From assembly GCA_030038035.1 (NCBI GenBank), contig JASHPP010000768.1, positions 1-9,596 of the forward strand: a stretch of 9,596 nucleotides of DNA, in the 5' to 3' direction. Source of the DNA: Trebonia sp. GTDB lineage: Bacteria; Actinomycetota; Actinomycetes; Streptosporangiales; Streptosporangiaceae. Position 1 is the first letter of the stretch. Every line of letters starts with the position of its first letter. The notes below the pieces were generated by a model. That model did not search any database and was not told where the DNA came from. It saw only the letters and a program-made list of their open reading frames with translations. The translations under genes were made by a program, and so were the position numbers. Below are positions 1 through 7,818 of the stretch, one piece after another.

Positions 1-1035
<1,035 letters not shown>

Positions 1036-1059
1036 TCATCGCCCGATCCCGCCATCATG

Positions 1060-1086
1060 CTGGCACTCACACTAGGAGAGTGCCAG
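1060..1086 (-). promoter_or_regulatory. CIRCE operator, proximal, groEL copy A
   Basis: This is a perfect 9-bp inverted repeat, CTGGCACTC - 9 nt - GAGTGCCAG, matching the CIRCE layout (consensus TTAGCACTC-N9-GAGTGCTAA) in its GCACTC/GAGTGC core and exact 9-nt spacing. CIRCE is the binding site of the heat-shock repressor HrcA. It lies 120 nt before the groEL start and about 9 nt from a second CIRCE. Confidence 0.92.
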
Positions 1087-1092
1087 TCATCA

Positions 1093-1121
1093 TGTTTAGC
1101 ACTCTCAGGGGGAGAGTGCAA
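1093..1121 (-). promoter_or_regulatory. Putative groEL promoter embedded in CIRCE, copy A
   Basis: On the minus strand TTGCAC (1116-1121) and TAAACA (1093-1098) are separated by exactly 17 nt, and the same pair is conserved at 5000-5028 before the second groEL. The boxes lie in and beside the distal CIRCE, so HrcA bound there would block RNA polymerase. The -10 match is only fair, and the assignment rests on position and conservation between the copies. Confidence 0.5.
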
Positions 1122-1122
1122 A
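1096..1122 (-). promoter_or_regulatory. CIRCE operator, distal, groEL copy A
   Basis: On the plus strand this reads TTAGCACTC - 9 nt - GAGTGCAAA. One arm is a perfect consensus CIRCE half-site; the other has one mismatch. It overlaps the putative promoter and probably binds HrcA. With the proximal element it makes a double operator, matched at 4999-5025 and 5034-5060. Confidence 0.94.
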
Positions 1123-1140
1123 CGCACGGGGAAATCAGAT

Positions 1141-1168
1141 CGGCCCGGCCCCTGGAGGGGCCGGGCCG
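1141..1168 (-). terminator. Terminator of the small cold-shock gene
   Basis: A perfect 12-bp G+C hairpin (CGGCCCGGCCCC, loop TGGA, then the complement) lies about 55 nt past the stop of the minus-strand cold-shock gene and just before the groEL promoter. In the minus direction it is followed by a short T-containing tract rather than a long U run, as is common in high-GC bacteria. It should insulate groEL from upstream transcription. Confidence 0.8.
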
Positions 1169-1222
1169 TCCGACTGAACCCGGCAGATCCGCGGCCCAGG
1201 CCAACCGGGGCCGCCGAACGAC

Positions 1223-1426
1223 CTAAGAGACCACGCGAACCTTGTCAGCCTGCGCGCCGCGGTCGCTTTGCGTGATCTCGAACTCCACCCGCTGTCCCTC
1301 GTCGAGGGTGCGGTAGCCATCCGACTGGATCGCTGAGAAGTGGACGAAAACGTCCTTGCCACCGTCGACGGCGATAAAGCCGTATCCCTTGTCCGGGTTG
1401 AACCATTTGACGGTGCCCTGAGCCAT
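1223..1426 (-). CDS. Cold-shock protein, CspA family (67 aa)
   Basis: This is a single cold-shock domain, a five-stranded beta-barrel that binds single-stranded RNA or DNA and can act as an RNA chaperone. It starts [18 protein letters not shown]. The RNP1-like motif KGYGFI (residues 13-18) and the RNP2-like motif VFVHF (26-30) carry the expected aromatic nucleic-acid-binding residues. Length and the all-beta content fit the family. I chose the ATG at 1424-1426 because the family begins there and GGGAG lies 9 nt upstream; a longer reading frame upstream has no homology. It sits 177 nt downstream of the sulfur-carrier gene, which suggests its own promoter. A TAAGGT box (plus strand 1560-1565) is possible, but I see no convincing -35. 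The gene ends at the 1141-1168 terminator. Confidence 0.96.
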   Translation of the reverse strand: MAQGTVKWFNPDKGYGFIAVDGGKDVFVHFSAIQSDGYRTLDEGQRVEFEITQSDRGAQADKVRVVS

Positions 1427-1603
1427 TCCAAACAACTCCCTAACTGCGCTCGGGCCTCGAGCCCCGCCCTTGCAACCGCGGAACCCGTCGATCGCGAAGG
1501 GCGAGAACGGCCGGGCGCACTGCACCCGACCTCATCCCCGTCCGACGCGACCGGAACTGACCTTACCCTGTACCGAGCGCGTCTGGCGCCACTTACCCAC
1601 CAA

Positions 1604-1915
1604 TCACGCCATCTGGCCCAGGCCGGCGTTCGCTACCGGCGCACCGCCAGCCACCGCGGGAATGACAGAAACCTGCGCTCCTGCAGGCACTTGCGTGTCC
1701 AGGCCGTGGGCAAAGCGCACGTCCTCGTCGCCCACGTAGACGTTGACAAACCTACGCAGTTTGCCGCCGTCATCGACGATCCGCCCGCCGATGCCGGGGT
1801 AGGCGCCGTCCAGGCTGGCGATGACCTCGCGGAGGGTGCCCTCGGTCGCCGGCACCTCGGCCGCGCCGCCCGTGTACGTCCGCAGGATGGTAGGGATCCG
1901 AACGGACACGGTCAC
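1604..1915 (-). CDS. MoaD/ThiS-family sulfur-carrier protein with a post-GG tail
   Basis: This is a 103-residue beta-grasp protein of the ubiquitin-like sulfur-carrier family (MoaD, ThiS, CysO). It reads MTVSVRIPTILRTYTGG at the N-terminus, and the family signature PAVAGG ends at residue 91. In this family the C-terminal Gly-Gly is adenylated and turned into a thiocarboxylate that donates sulfur to a partner enzyme. Here 12 more residues (92-103, APVANAGLGQMA) follow the Gly-Gly, so activation should need proteolytic trimming. The GTG start at 1913-1915 overlaps the stop of the PLP-enzyme gene (GTGA) and has AGGAGG 7 nt upstream, implying translational coupling. It shares the SAM riboswitch of that gene. 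A molybdopterin role is possible, but no moa genes are nearby. Confidence 0.9.
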   Translation of the reverse strand: MTVSVRIPTILRTYTGGAAEVPATEGTLREVIASLDGAYPGIGGRIVDDGGKLRRFVNVYVGDEDVRFAHGLDTQVPAGAQVSVIPAVAGGAPVANAGLGQMA

Positions 1916-3180
1916 GAGACCGCCTCCTGGAACGCCTCGAGGGTCGCCCTGATCGGGGCCGGCACGGGGAGCGCCCCGGTCACCGCGTCCAGCGTCTTGA
2001 GCCCGTCACCGGAGTTGATGATCACGGTCTCCGCGTCCGGGTCGAGCCGGCCCTCGGCGAGCAGCTTGCGCGCCGTGGCCAGGGTGACCCCGCCCGCGGT
2101 CTCGCCGAAGATGCCCTCGGTCTGCGCGAGCAGCCGGATCGCCTCGACGATCTCGGCGTCGCCGACGTCGGCGATCGCGCCGCCGGTCCGCCGGGCCACG
2201 TCGAGCGCGTAGGGCCCGTCGGCCGGGTTGCCGATGGCCAGCGACTTGGCGATCGTGTCCGGCCGGACCGGGCGCACCACGTCATGCCCGGCGGCGAACG
2301 CGGCCGATACCGGCGAGCAGCCCGTCGCCTGGGCACCGAACACCCGCCACGGCTGCTCGCCCACCAGGCCGAGCGAGGTCAGCTCGGCGAAGCCCTTGTC
2401 GACCTTGACCAGCTGCGCCCCGGAGGCGATCGGCACCACGACCTGCTCGGGCAGCCGCCAGCCGAGCTGCTCGGCGATCTCGAAGCCGATGGTCTTGGAC
2501 CCCTCGGCGTAGAAGGGCCGCACGTTGACGTTGACGAACGCCCAGTCCTCGTGCTCGCCGGCCAGCTCGGACGCCAGCCGGTTCACGTCGTCGTAGGTAC
2601 CGTCCACGGTGACGAACGTGCCGCCGTAGACCGCGGTCGTGATGATCTTCTGCAGCTCGAGGTCGGCGGGCACGAGCACCACCGACCTGATCCCGGCCCT
2701 GGCCGCGGCGGCCGCGACCGCGTTCGCCAGGTTGCCTGTCGACGGGCAGGCGAGCACCTTGAAGCCGAGCTCGGTGGCGGCCGCCAGCGCCACCGCGACC
2801 ACCCGGTCCTTGAACGAGTGGGTCGGGTTGCCCCGGTCGTCCTTGATCCAGAGCCTGCGCATGCCGACGGCGTGGGCCAGGTTGTCGGCCCGGATCAGCC
2901 TCGTGTAGCCGGGTTCCGTGGTCGGCCGGAGCGCGATGTCGGGCGGCACGGGGAGCAGCGGCGCGTAGCGCCAGATGTTGGCCGGGCCGGCCTCGATGTC
3001 GTACCGGGACAGCGCGGGGAAGTCGTAACAGACCTCGAGCGGCCCGAAGCACTCTTCGCAGGCGTAGTACGGGCCGATCGGATAGACGCGGCCGCACTCC
3101 CGGCAGGAAAGCCCGGTGGCATAGCCGAACCCGGACGACGGGAGGCGGGTAGGGCGCGGGTGGGATGTTGCGGTGTTCAC
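1912..3180 (-). CDS. thrC: Threonine-synthase-family PLP enzyme; possibly an O-phosphohomoserine sulfhydrylase
   Basis: This is a 422-residue fold-type II PLP enzyme. The N-terminus holds a zinc-ribbon-like CREC (26-29) and CEEC (41-44) pair typical of actinobacterial ThrC. The PLP lysine is Lys124 in HSFKDR, the phosphate-binding loop is PSTGN (146-150), and ETAGG lies at 360-364. The standard role is O-phosphohomoserine to threonine. Two context features argue for or add a sulfur role: a SAM-I riboswitch in the leader and a co-translated sulfur-carrier gene. A homocysteine synthase using O-phosphohomoserine and carrier thiocarboxylate is therefore a serious alternative. I recall reports of such ThrC-like enzymes (MetM with carrier MetO) in Streptomyces but cannot verify them here. 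Start chosen: GTG at 3178-3180, with AGGAAG about 10 nt before it, giving about 25 residues before the first Cys. The longer ATG frame would run through the riboswitch. Confidence 0.93.
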   Translation of the reverse strand: MNTATSHPRPTRLPSSGFGYATGLSCRECGRVYPIGPYYACEECFGPLEVCYDFPALSRYDIEAGPANIWRYAPLLPVPPDIALRPTTEPGYTRLIRADNLAHAVGMRRLWIKDDRGNPTHSFKDRVVAVALAAATELGFKVLACPSTGNLANAVAAAAARAGIRSVVLVPADLELQKIITTAVYGGTFVTVDGTYDDVNRLASELAGEHEDWAFVNVNVRPFYAEGSKTIGFEIAEQLGWRLPEQVVVPIASGAQLVKVDKGFAELTSLGLVGEQPWRVFGAQATGCSPVSAAFAAGHDVVRPVRPDTIAKSLAIGNPADGPYALDVARRTGGAIADVGDAEIVEAIRLLAQTEGIFGETAGGVTLATARKLLAEGRLDPDAETVIINSGDGLKTLDAVTGALPVPAPIRATLEAFQEAVS

Positions 3181-3197
3181 GCGGCGAGGGCTTCCTT

Positions 3198-3338
3198 CCC
3201 CATCTTTCCAGCGGTCACCCTGACCGCGGGCCGGACTTGGCACCATGTCACGCGCCTCGCCGTGCTGTAGACGGACATGCAAGCGCGATAGGTTGCCGGG
3301 GCTTCACAGGGCCGATCCCTCCACCCCTCTGGATGAGG
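3198..3338 (-). promoter_or_regulatory. SAM-I (S-box) riboswitch controlling thrC and the sulfur carrier
   Basis: The minus-strand RNA has the SAM-I core in order. P1 is CCUCAUC (3332-3338) pairing over 7 bp with GAUGGGG (3198-3204). The P2 block 3291-3322 contains GGAGGGAUCGGCCC, GUGAAGCCCC and GGCAACC. A long P3 has CGCGC/GCGCG and CCGU/ACGG pairing. The conserved GGUGCCAAGUCC lies at 3233-3244, and P4 GCGGUCA-GGG-UGACCGC at 3211-3227. GGAAAGAUG then leads back to P1. The ribosome site AAGGAAG follows P1 directly and no intrinsic terminator is visible before the GTG. Control of translation initiation is therefore the likely mode: SAM-bound P1 would favour an occluded or altered start region. 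Confidence 0.93.
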
Positions 3339-3361
3339 TATTCAGTTGTCACGCCATGCTC

Positions 3362-3386
3362 CTTGCCGTCGCAGGCCGACGGCAAG
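3362..3386. repeat. Perfect 10-bp hairpin upstream of the SAM riboswitch
   Basis: CTTGCCGTCG, a 5-nt loop CAGGC, and CGACGGCAAG form a perfect inverted repeat in the divergent thrC/otsA intergenic region, 24 nt from the aptamer. It has no T-tract on either side. It could be a 5' stem protecting the thrC mRNA or an operator for a dimeric regulator of either gene; the sequence does not decide. Confidence 0.5.
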
Positions 3387-3403
3387 TGGCGACGGCAGCA
3401 ATC

Positions 3404-3434
3404 ACTGTATCCGACGGGCTAATACCCCCGGCAA
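3404..3434 (-). promoter_or_regulatory. Candidate thrC promoter
   Basis: On the minus strand TTGCCG (3429-3434) precedes GATACA (3406-3411) by 17 nt, with an overlapping TACAGT (3404-3409) as an alternative -10. This would start the mRNA around 3395-3400, upstream of the hairpin and the riboswitch. Both boxes are imperfect. Confidence 0.3.
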
Positions 3435-3456
3435 ACGGGTTAATGATCGTTTCAAC

Positions 3457-3462
3457 TAGTGT
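3457..3462 (+). promoter_or_regulatory. otsA: Candidate -10 box giving a leaderless otsA mRNA
   Basis: TAGTGT (TAnnnT) ends 8 nt before the ATG at 3471, which would put the transcription start on or next to the start codon. There is no Shine-Dalgarno before that ATG, as expected for leaderless actinobacterial transcripts. No good -35 is seen. Confidence 0.3.
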
Positions 3463-3470
3463 TGGACCAT

Positions 3471-4922
3471 ATGACTAACGACCCGAGTCGGCTGGTGCTC
3501 GTTGCCTCGAACCGGGGTCCAGTCTCGTTCGCCTTCGCCGAGGACGGGTCGCTGACCGCCAGCCGCGGCGGTGGCGGGATGGTATCCGGTGTGATGTCGG
3601 GGCTGGCGGCGATAGCCTGCGACGTTGAGGTCCTGTGGCTGTGCACCGCGCTCAGCGACGCCGACAGGGAGGCCGCGCGGCGCGGCGACCGGGTGGTCGA
3701 ACCCGGCGACGCCCCGGTGCGGATGCTCGACATCCCGTCTGACATGTTCAGCGCCGCCTACAACGGCATCGCCAACTCGGTGCTGTGGTTCGTCCACCAC
3801 CTGCTTTTCGACACCCCGAACCAGCCGCGTTTCGGACCGGAGTTCCGGCGCGACTGGAGCTGCTACATGGCGTACAACGCGGCCTTCGCCGACGCGCTCG
3901 CGCAGGAGTGCACGGCAGGCACCCGGGTGCTCATCCAGGACTATCACCTGGCGCTGGCACCGCGGCTGCTGCGGGAGCGGCGGCCCGCCGCGCGGATCGC
4001 GCACTTCGAGCACACCCCGTGGGCGCCGCCGGACTACTACCGGCTGCTGCCAGACGACATCGCCGTCGCCATCCTGGACGGGATGCTCGGCGCCGACCAC
4101 GCGGGGTTCCTCGCCGGGCGCTGGGCCGCGGCCTTCCTCGACTGCTGCGAGGCCGTGCTGGGCGCGCGGGTGACCCGGGGCGCCGGCGGCGCCGGGCAGG
4201 TCAGGTACCGCGGTCGCACGACCGAGGTCGGCGTGCACCCGCTCGGTGTCGACGGCACGGCGCTGCGCGCCCGCGGCCGCCAGCCCGATGTCAGCATGCA
4301 CGCGGACGCGCTTGCGGCCATGGCGCATGGCCGGCAGCTGATCGTCCGGGTTGACAGGACCGAGCTGTCCAAGAACATCGTGCGCGGCCTGGCCGCCTAC
4401 CGGGAGCTGCTGCTCACGCGGCCGGGGTGGCGCGGCCGCGTGCTGCACCTGGCCTTCGCCTACCCGTCCCGGTCCGAGCTGGCCGAGTACCGCGAGTACA
4501 CCGCGCGCGTCCACGAGCTGGCCACGGGCATCAACGCCGAATTCGCCACCCCGGACTGGGAACCGCTGGTCCTCGACGTGAAGGACGACTACGCGCGCTC
4601 CCTTGCCGCGTGCCGGATCGCCGACGTGCTGCTTGTCAACCCGCTGCGGGACGGCATGAACCTGGTCGCAGAAGAGGGTCCCATCCTGAGCGAGCGCGGC
4701 TGCGCGCTCGTGCTTTCCCGCGAGGCGGGCGCGGCGGCGCTGATCGGCGACGAGGCGCTGCTCATCAACCCCTACGACGTGACCGCCACGGCGGAGGCGC
4801 TGCACGCCGCGCTCAGCATGCCAGCCGCGGAGCGGCGGCGGCGGGCCGCGATGATCGCCGCGACCGCATCGGGGCGCGCGCCTGCGCGGTGGCTCACCGA
4901 GCAGCTCGACGCGCTGGGCTAG
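3471..4922 (+). CDS. otsA: Trehalose-6-phosphate synthase (GT20 family)
   Basis: This 483-residue GT-B glycosyltransferase is predicted to transfer glucose from a nucleotide sugar to glucose-6-phosphate, giving trehalose-6-phosphate in the cytosol. Visible family motifs are the N-terminal VASNRGPVSF (11-20), GGGG (33-36), QDYHL (156-160), HTPWAPPDYYR (181-191), VHPLGVD (255-261), VDRTELSKN (294-302), the donor-site block NPLRDGMNLVAEE (390-402) and NPYD (433-436). The VDR..SK loop reads ELSKN rather than the E. coli-type DYSKG, as I recall for the streptomycete branch, so donor or acceptor preference may differ. ATG 3471 is preferred because the conserved N-terminus begins a few residues later and the upstream GTG (3459) has no ribosome site. 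It is divergent from thrC. No otsB phosphatase follows; the next gene is groEL. Confidence 0.93.
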   Translation: MTNDPSRLVLVASNRGPVSFAFAEDGSLTASRGGGGMVSGVMSGLAAIACDVEVLWLCTALSDADREAARRGDRVVEPGDAPVRMLDIPSDMFSAAYNGIANSVLWFVHHLLFDTPNQPRFGPEFRRDWSCYMAYNAAFADALAQECTAGTRVLIQDYHLALAPRLLRERRPAARIAHFEHTPWAPPDYYRLLPDDIAVAILDGMLGADHAGFLAGRWAAAFLDCCEAVLGARVTRGAGGAGQVRYRGRTTEVGVHPLGVDGTALRARGRQPDVSMHADALAAMAHGRQLIVRVDRTELSKNIVRGLAAYRELLLTRPGWRGRVLHLAFAYPSRSELAEYREYTARVHELATGINAEFATPDWEPLVLDVKDDYARSLAACRIADVLLVNPLRDGMNLVAEEGPILSERGCALVLSREAGAAALIGDEALLINPYDVTATAEALHAALSMPAAERRRRAAMIAATASGRAPARWLTEQLDALG

Positions 4923-4923
4923 G

Positions 4924-4941
4924 CGCGGGCGCCGTCCCGCG
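4924..4941 (+). terminator. Weak hairpin after otsA
   Basis: CGCGGG, a 6-nt loop, and CCCGCG lie immediately after the otsA stop. The stem is only 6 bp with no T-run, so it is at best a weak terminator between otsA and the groEL promoter. Confidence 0.25.
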
Positions 4942-4998
4942 TGGTCGCCGGCGCGACCGGCACACGGGCTGGTGAATGCCCTTCGCGGGGTCTTGACG

Positions 4999-5025
4999 TT
5001 TGCACTCTCCCCCTGAGAGTGCTAA
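4999..5025 (+). promoter_or_regulatory. CIRCE operator, distal, groEL copy B
   Basis: TTTGCACTC - 9 nt - GAGTGCTAA has one mismatch to the HrcA-binding consensus in the left arm and a perfect right arm. The spacer is identical to that of the distal CIRCE of copy A. A TTGACG (4993-4998) sits just upstream and has no equivalent in copy A. Confidence 0.95.
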
Positions 5026-5028
5026 ACA
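5000..5028 (+). promoter_or_regulatory. Putative groEL promoter embedded in CIRCE, copy B
   Basis: TTGCAC (5000-5005), 17 nt and TAAACA (5023-5028) match the equivalent boxes of copy A exactly. The predicted transcription start would fall inside the proximal CIRCE, giving repression by HrcA at both promoter and start site. Confidence 0.5.
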
Positions 5029-5033
5029 TGTCT

Positions 5034-5060
5034 TTGGCACTCTCCCTGTTAGAGTGCCAG
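5034..5060 (+). promoter_or_regulatory. CIRCE operator, proximal, groEL copy B
   Basis: TTGGCACTC - 9 nt - GAGTGCCAG pairs over 8 bp. The spacer differs from that of copy A, yet both arms are kept, which supports selection on the operator. It lies 8 nt after the distal CIRCE. Confidence 0.92.
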
Positions 5061-5084
5061 CCAAACGGCGGGATCGGGCGATGA

Positions 5085-6803
<1,719 letters not shown>

Positions 6804-6837
6804 CGTCCAGCCTCATCCGGCGGATAACGGCCGAGAT

Positions 6838-6871
6838 CGGGAACGGCCCGGGGAAACCCGGGCCGTTCCCG
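6838..6871 (+). terminator. Strong intrinsic-type terminator of groEL copy B
   Basis: A perfect 15-bp stem closes a GAAA tetraloop (GNRA type): CGGGAACGGCCCGGG, GAAA, then the complement. It lies 34 nt after the stop codon. A tetraloop-capped G+C stem without a clean T-run is a usual actinobacterial terminator. Confidence 0.88.
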
Positions 6872-6958
6872 CCTTCCTGACTCATGTTTTCGCGCAAAAC
6901 CGCTGGGTATAGCCTCACTGCGATCTTGACACCGGGGGAAGTTGACCTGCCGATGGAC

Positions 6959-7013
6959 TCACGGCCTCGCACGCGATCCCGTCCCAGCACCATCCGAACG
7001 TGTGAGGCCGTGA
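6959..7013. repeat. 15-bp inverted repeat upstream of the csp promoter region
   Basis: TCACGGCCTCGCACG (6959-6973) and CGTGTGAGGCCGTGA (6999-7013) are complementary at 14 of 15 positions, the exception being a G.T wobble, across a 25-nt spacer. The right arm overlaps a candidate -35 box. The 6804-7216 interval has no credible gene; besides this repeat it holds the groEL terminator, promoter candidates and a leader hairpin. The repeat could be an operator or an RNA stem. Confidence 0.55.
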
Positions 7014-7038
7014 CCGACGTGGCCCCGGCTGCTACCCT
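7010..7038 (+). promoter_or_regulatory. Candidate promoter for the long cold-shock gene
   Basis: GTGACC (7010-7015) and TACCCT (7033-7038) are spaced by 17 nt, a typical actinobacterial housekeeping arrangement. This would give a leader of about 170 nt. A nearer alternative -10, TAGCCT (7138-7143), lacks a good -35 but would start the mRNA just ahead of the 7158-7188 hairpin. Confidence 0.35.
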
Positions 7039-7157
7039 GCGGCGGCCGGGACTGCGTCCCCCGGAGCGGCGTATCGCCGCACGCCGGGCGCGGTTAGGGG
7101 CACAATAGCCGTGCTGCCATTCACAGCGCGGTACCGATAGCCTAGAAGGCGCCCATC

Positions 7158-7188
7158 ACACCCGGCCGGCGGCATGGCCGGCGGGTGT
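7158..7188 (+). promoter_or_regulatory. Leader hairpin before the long cold-shock gene
   Basis: ACACCC, a bulged G, GCCGGC, a 6-nt loop, GCCGGC and GGGTGT form a 12-bp stem ending 28 nt before the GTG start. Structured leaders are common in cold-shock mRNAs and may affect stability or temperature response; this is inference. Without a T-run and this close to the start, it is unlikely to be a terminator. Confidence 0.5.
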
Positions 7189-7216
7189 CAGTTTCCAAGG
7201 ACGTGAGGTTTGGCTC

Positions 7217-7612
7217 GTGCCTACCGGCAAGGTCAAGTGGTATGACTCCGAAAAGGGGTTCGGTTTCCTCGCCCGTGACGACGGAGGCGAGGTCTTCGTG
7301 CATTCTTCCGCGCTGCCGGCGGGGACGACCGCGCTTGGGAAGGGACAGCGAGTCGAGTTTGGCATCGTAGAGGGCCGCAAGGGCGCGCAGGCGCTCCAAC
7401 TGCGGCTACTTGAGGCGCCGCCGGCTGTCGCGACCGCGGCTGCCAAGCACTCAAGGAAGAAGCCCGACGAGATGATCCCGATCATCGAGGACCTCATGAA
7501 GCTGCTCGACGGGATCTCCGACGTCTACCGGCGTGGTAAGCACCCGGAGGCGAGGGAAGCGAAGAAGATCGCCGCCTTGCTGCGCGCCGTGGCCGACGAC
7601 CTGGAGCCGTGA
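7217..7612 (+). CDS. Two-domain cold-shock protein (131 aa)
   Basis: Residues 1-66 are a cold-shock domain: PTGKVKWYDSEKGFGFL, with RNP1-like KGFGFL (13-18) and RNP2-like VFVHSSAL (26-33). A short Ala/Pro linker (67-75) is followed by a Lys/Arg-rich stretch and an amphipathic helical C-terminal region (about 83-131) with repeated Leu/Ile and charged residues. This extension is not found in CspA; I recall it as usual for a class of actinobacterial cold-shock proteins, and its function is not known to me. The protein is expected to bind single-stranded nucleic acid. Start: GTG, with GAGG 8 nt upstream; the protein begins exactly at the domain. It lies about 410 nt from groEL behind a terminator, so it is probably transcribed separately. 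Confidence 0.93.
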   Translation: MPTGKVKWYDSEKGFGFLARDDGGEVFVHSSALPAGTTALGKGQRVEFGIVEGRKGAQALQLRLLEAPPAVATAAAKHSRKKPDEMIPIIEDLMKLLDGISDVYRRGKHPEAREAKKIAALLRAVADDLEP

Positions 7613-7652
7613 CCGATGCCGGCCGCCACCGGCAAGGACCCTGTTTGGCGGC

Positions 7653-7689
7653 GGGCCTCCCACCGCCGAACCTATCGGCAGGGAGGCCC
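7653..7689 (+). terminator. Terminator-like hairpin after the long cold-shock gene
   Basis: GGGCCTCCC (7653-7661) pairs perfectly with GGGAGGCCC (7681-7689), enclosing an inner stem GCCGA/TCGGC (7665-7669 / 7675-7679). No T-run follows. The position, 40 nt after the stop, suits transcription termination. Confidence 0.6.
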
Positions 7690-7746
7690 CCAGCGCCGAT
7701 AGCGACGCGAACCCAGCGCCGGGACAGGCGGCGGCAGCGCCCGACA

Positions 7747-7777
7747 TTGACGGCAGCGGTACCGATGTGGTTAAAAG
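7747..7777 (+). promoter_or_regulatory. Candidate promoter of the hpnA-like gene
   Basis: TTGACG (7747-7752) is followed after 18-19 nt by TTAAAA/TAAAAG (7771-7777). This A+T-rich patch stands out in the local sequence, lies just after the terminator-like hairpin, and sits 40-50 nt ahead of the chosen start. Confidence 0.4.
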
Positions 7778-7818
7778 GTGCACCAGGGGTGCTCCGGGAG
7801 TGGCCCGTTGGCCTGGTA

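Noticed and set aside
2284..3270. 328-codon plus-strand frame opposite thrC
   Set aside because: It is an antisense shadow crossing both the thrC coding region and the riboswitch.
3181..3282. ATG start giving a 456-residue ThrC
   Set aside because: The extra 34 codons lie inside the conserved SAM aptamer (P3, the GGUGCCAA block, P4 and the P1 strand); the GTG at 3178-3180 has a ribosome site and fits the family length.
3456..4805. 449-codon minus-strand frame opposite otsA
   Set aside because: Its Arg/Val/Gly-rich composition is typical of antisense frames in high-GC genes; there is no ribosome site or motif, and the plus strand has clear OtsA motifs.
7609..7818. A GTG overlapping the cold-shock stop (GTGA) that would extend the HpnA-like protein by 70 residues
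   Set aside because: The extension is Arg/Pro-rich without family similarity and runs through a strong hairpin and a promoter-like patch; HpnA proteins begin close to the Rossmann motif.
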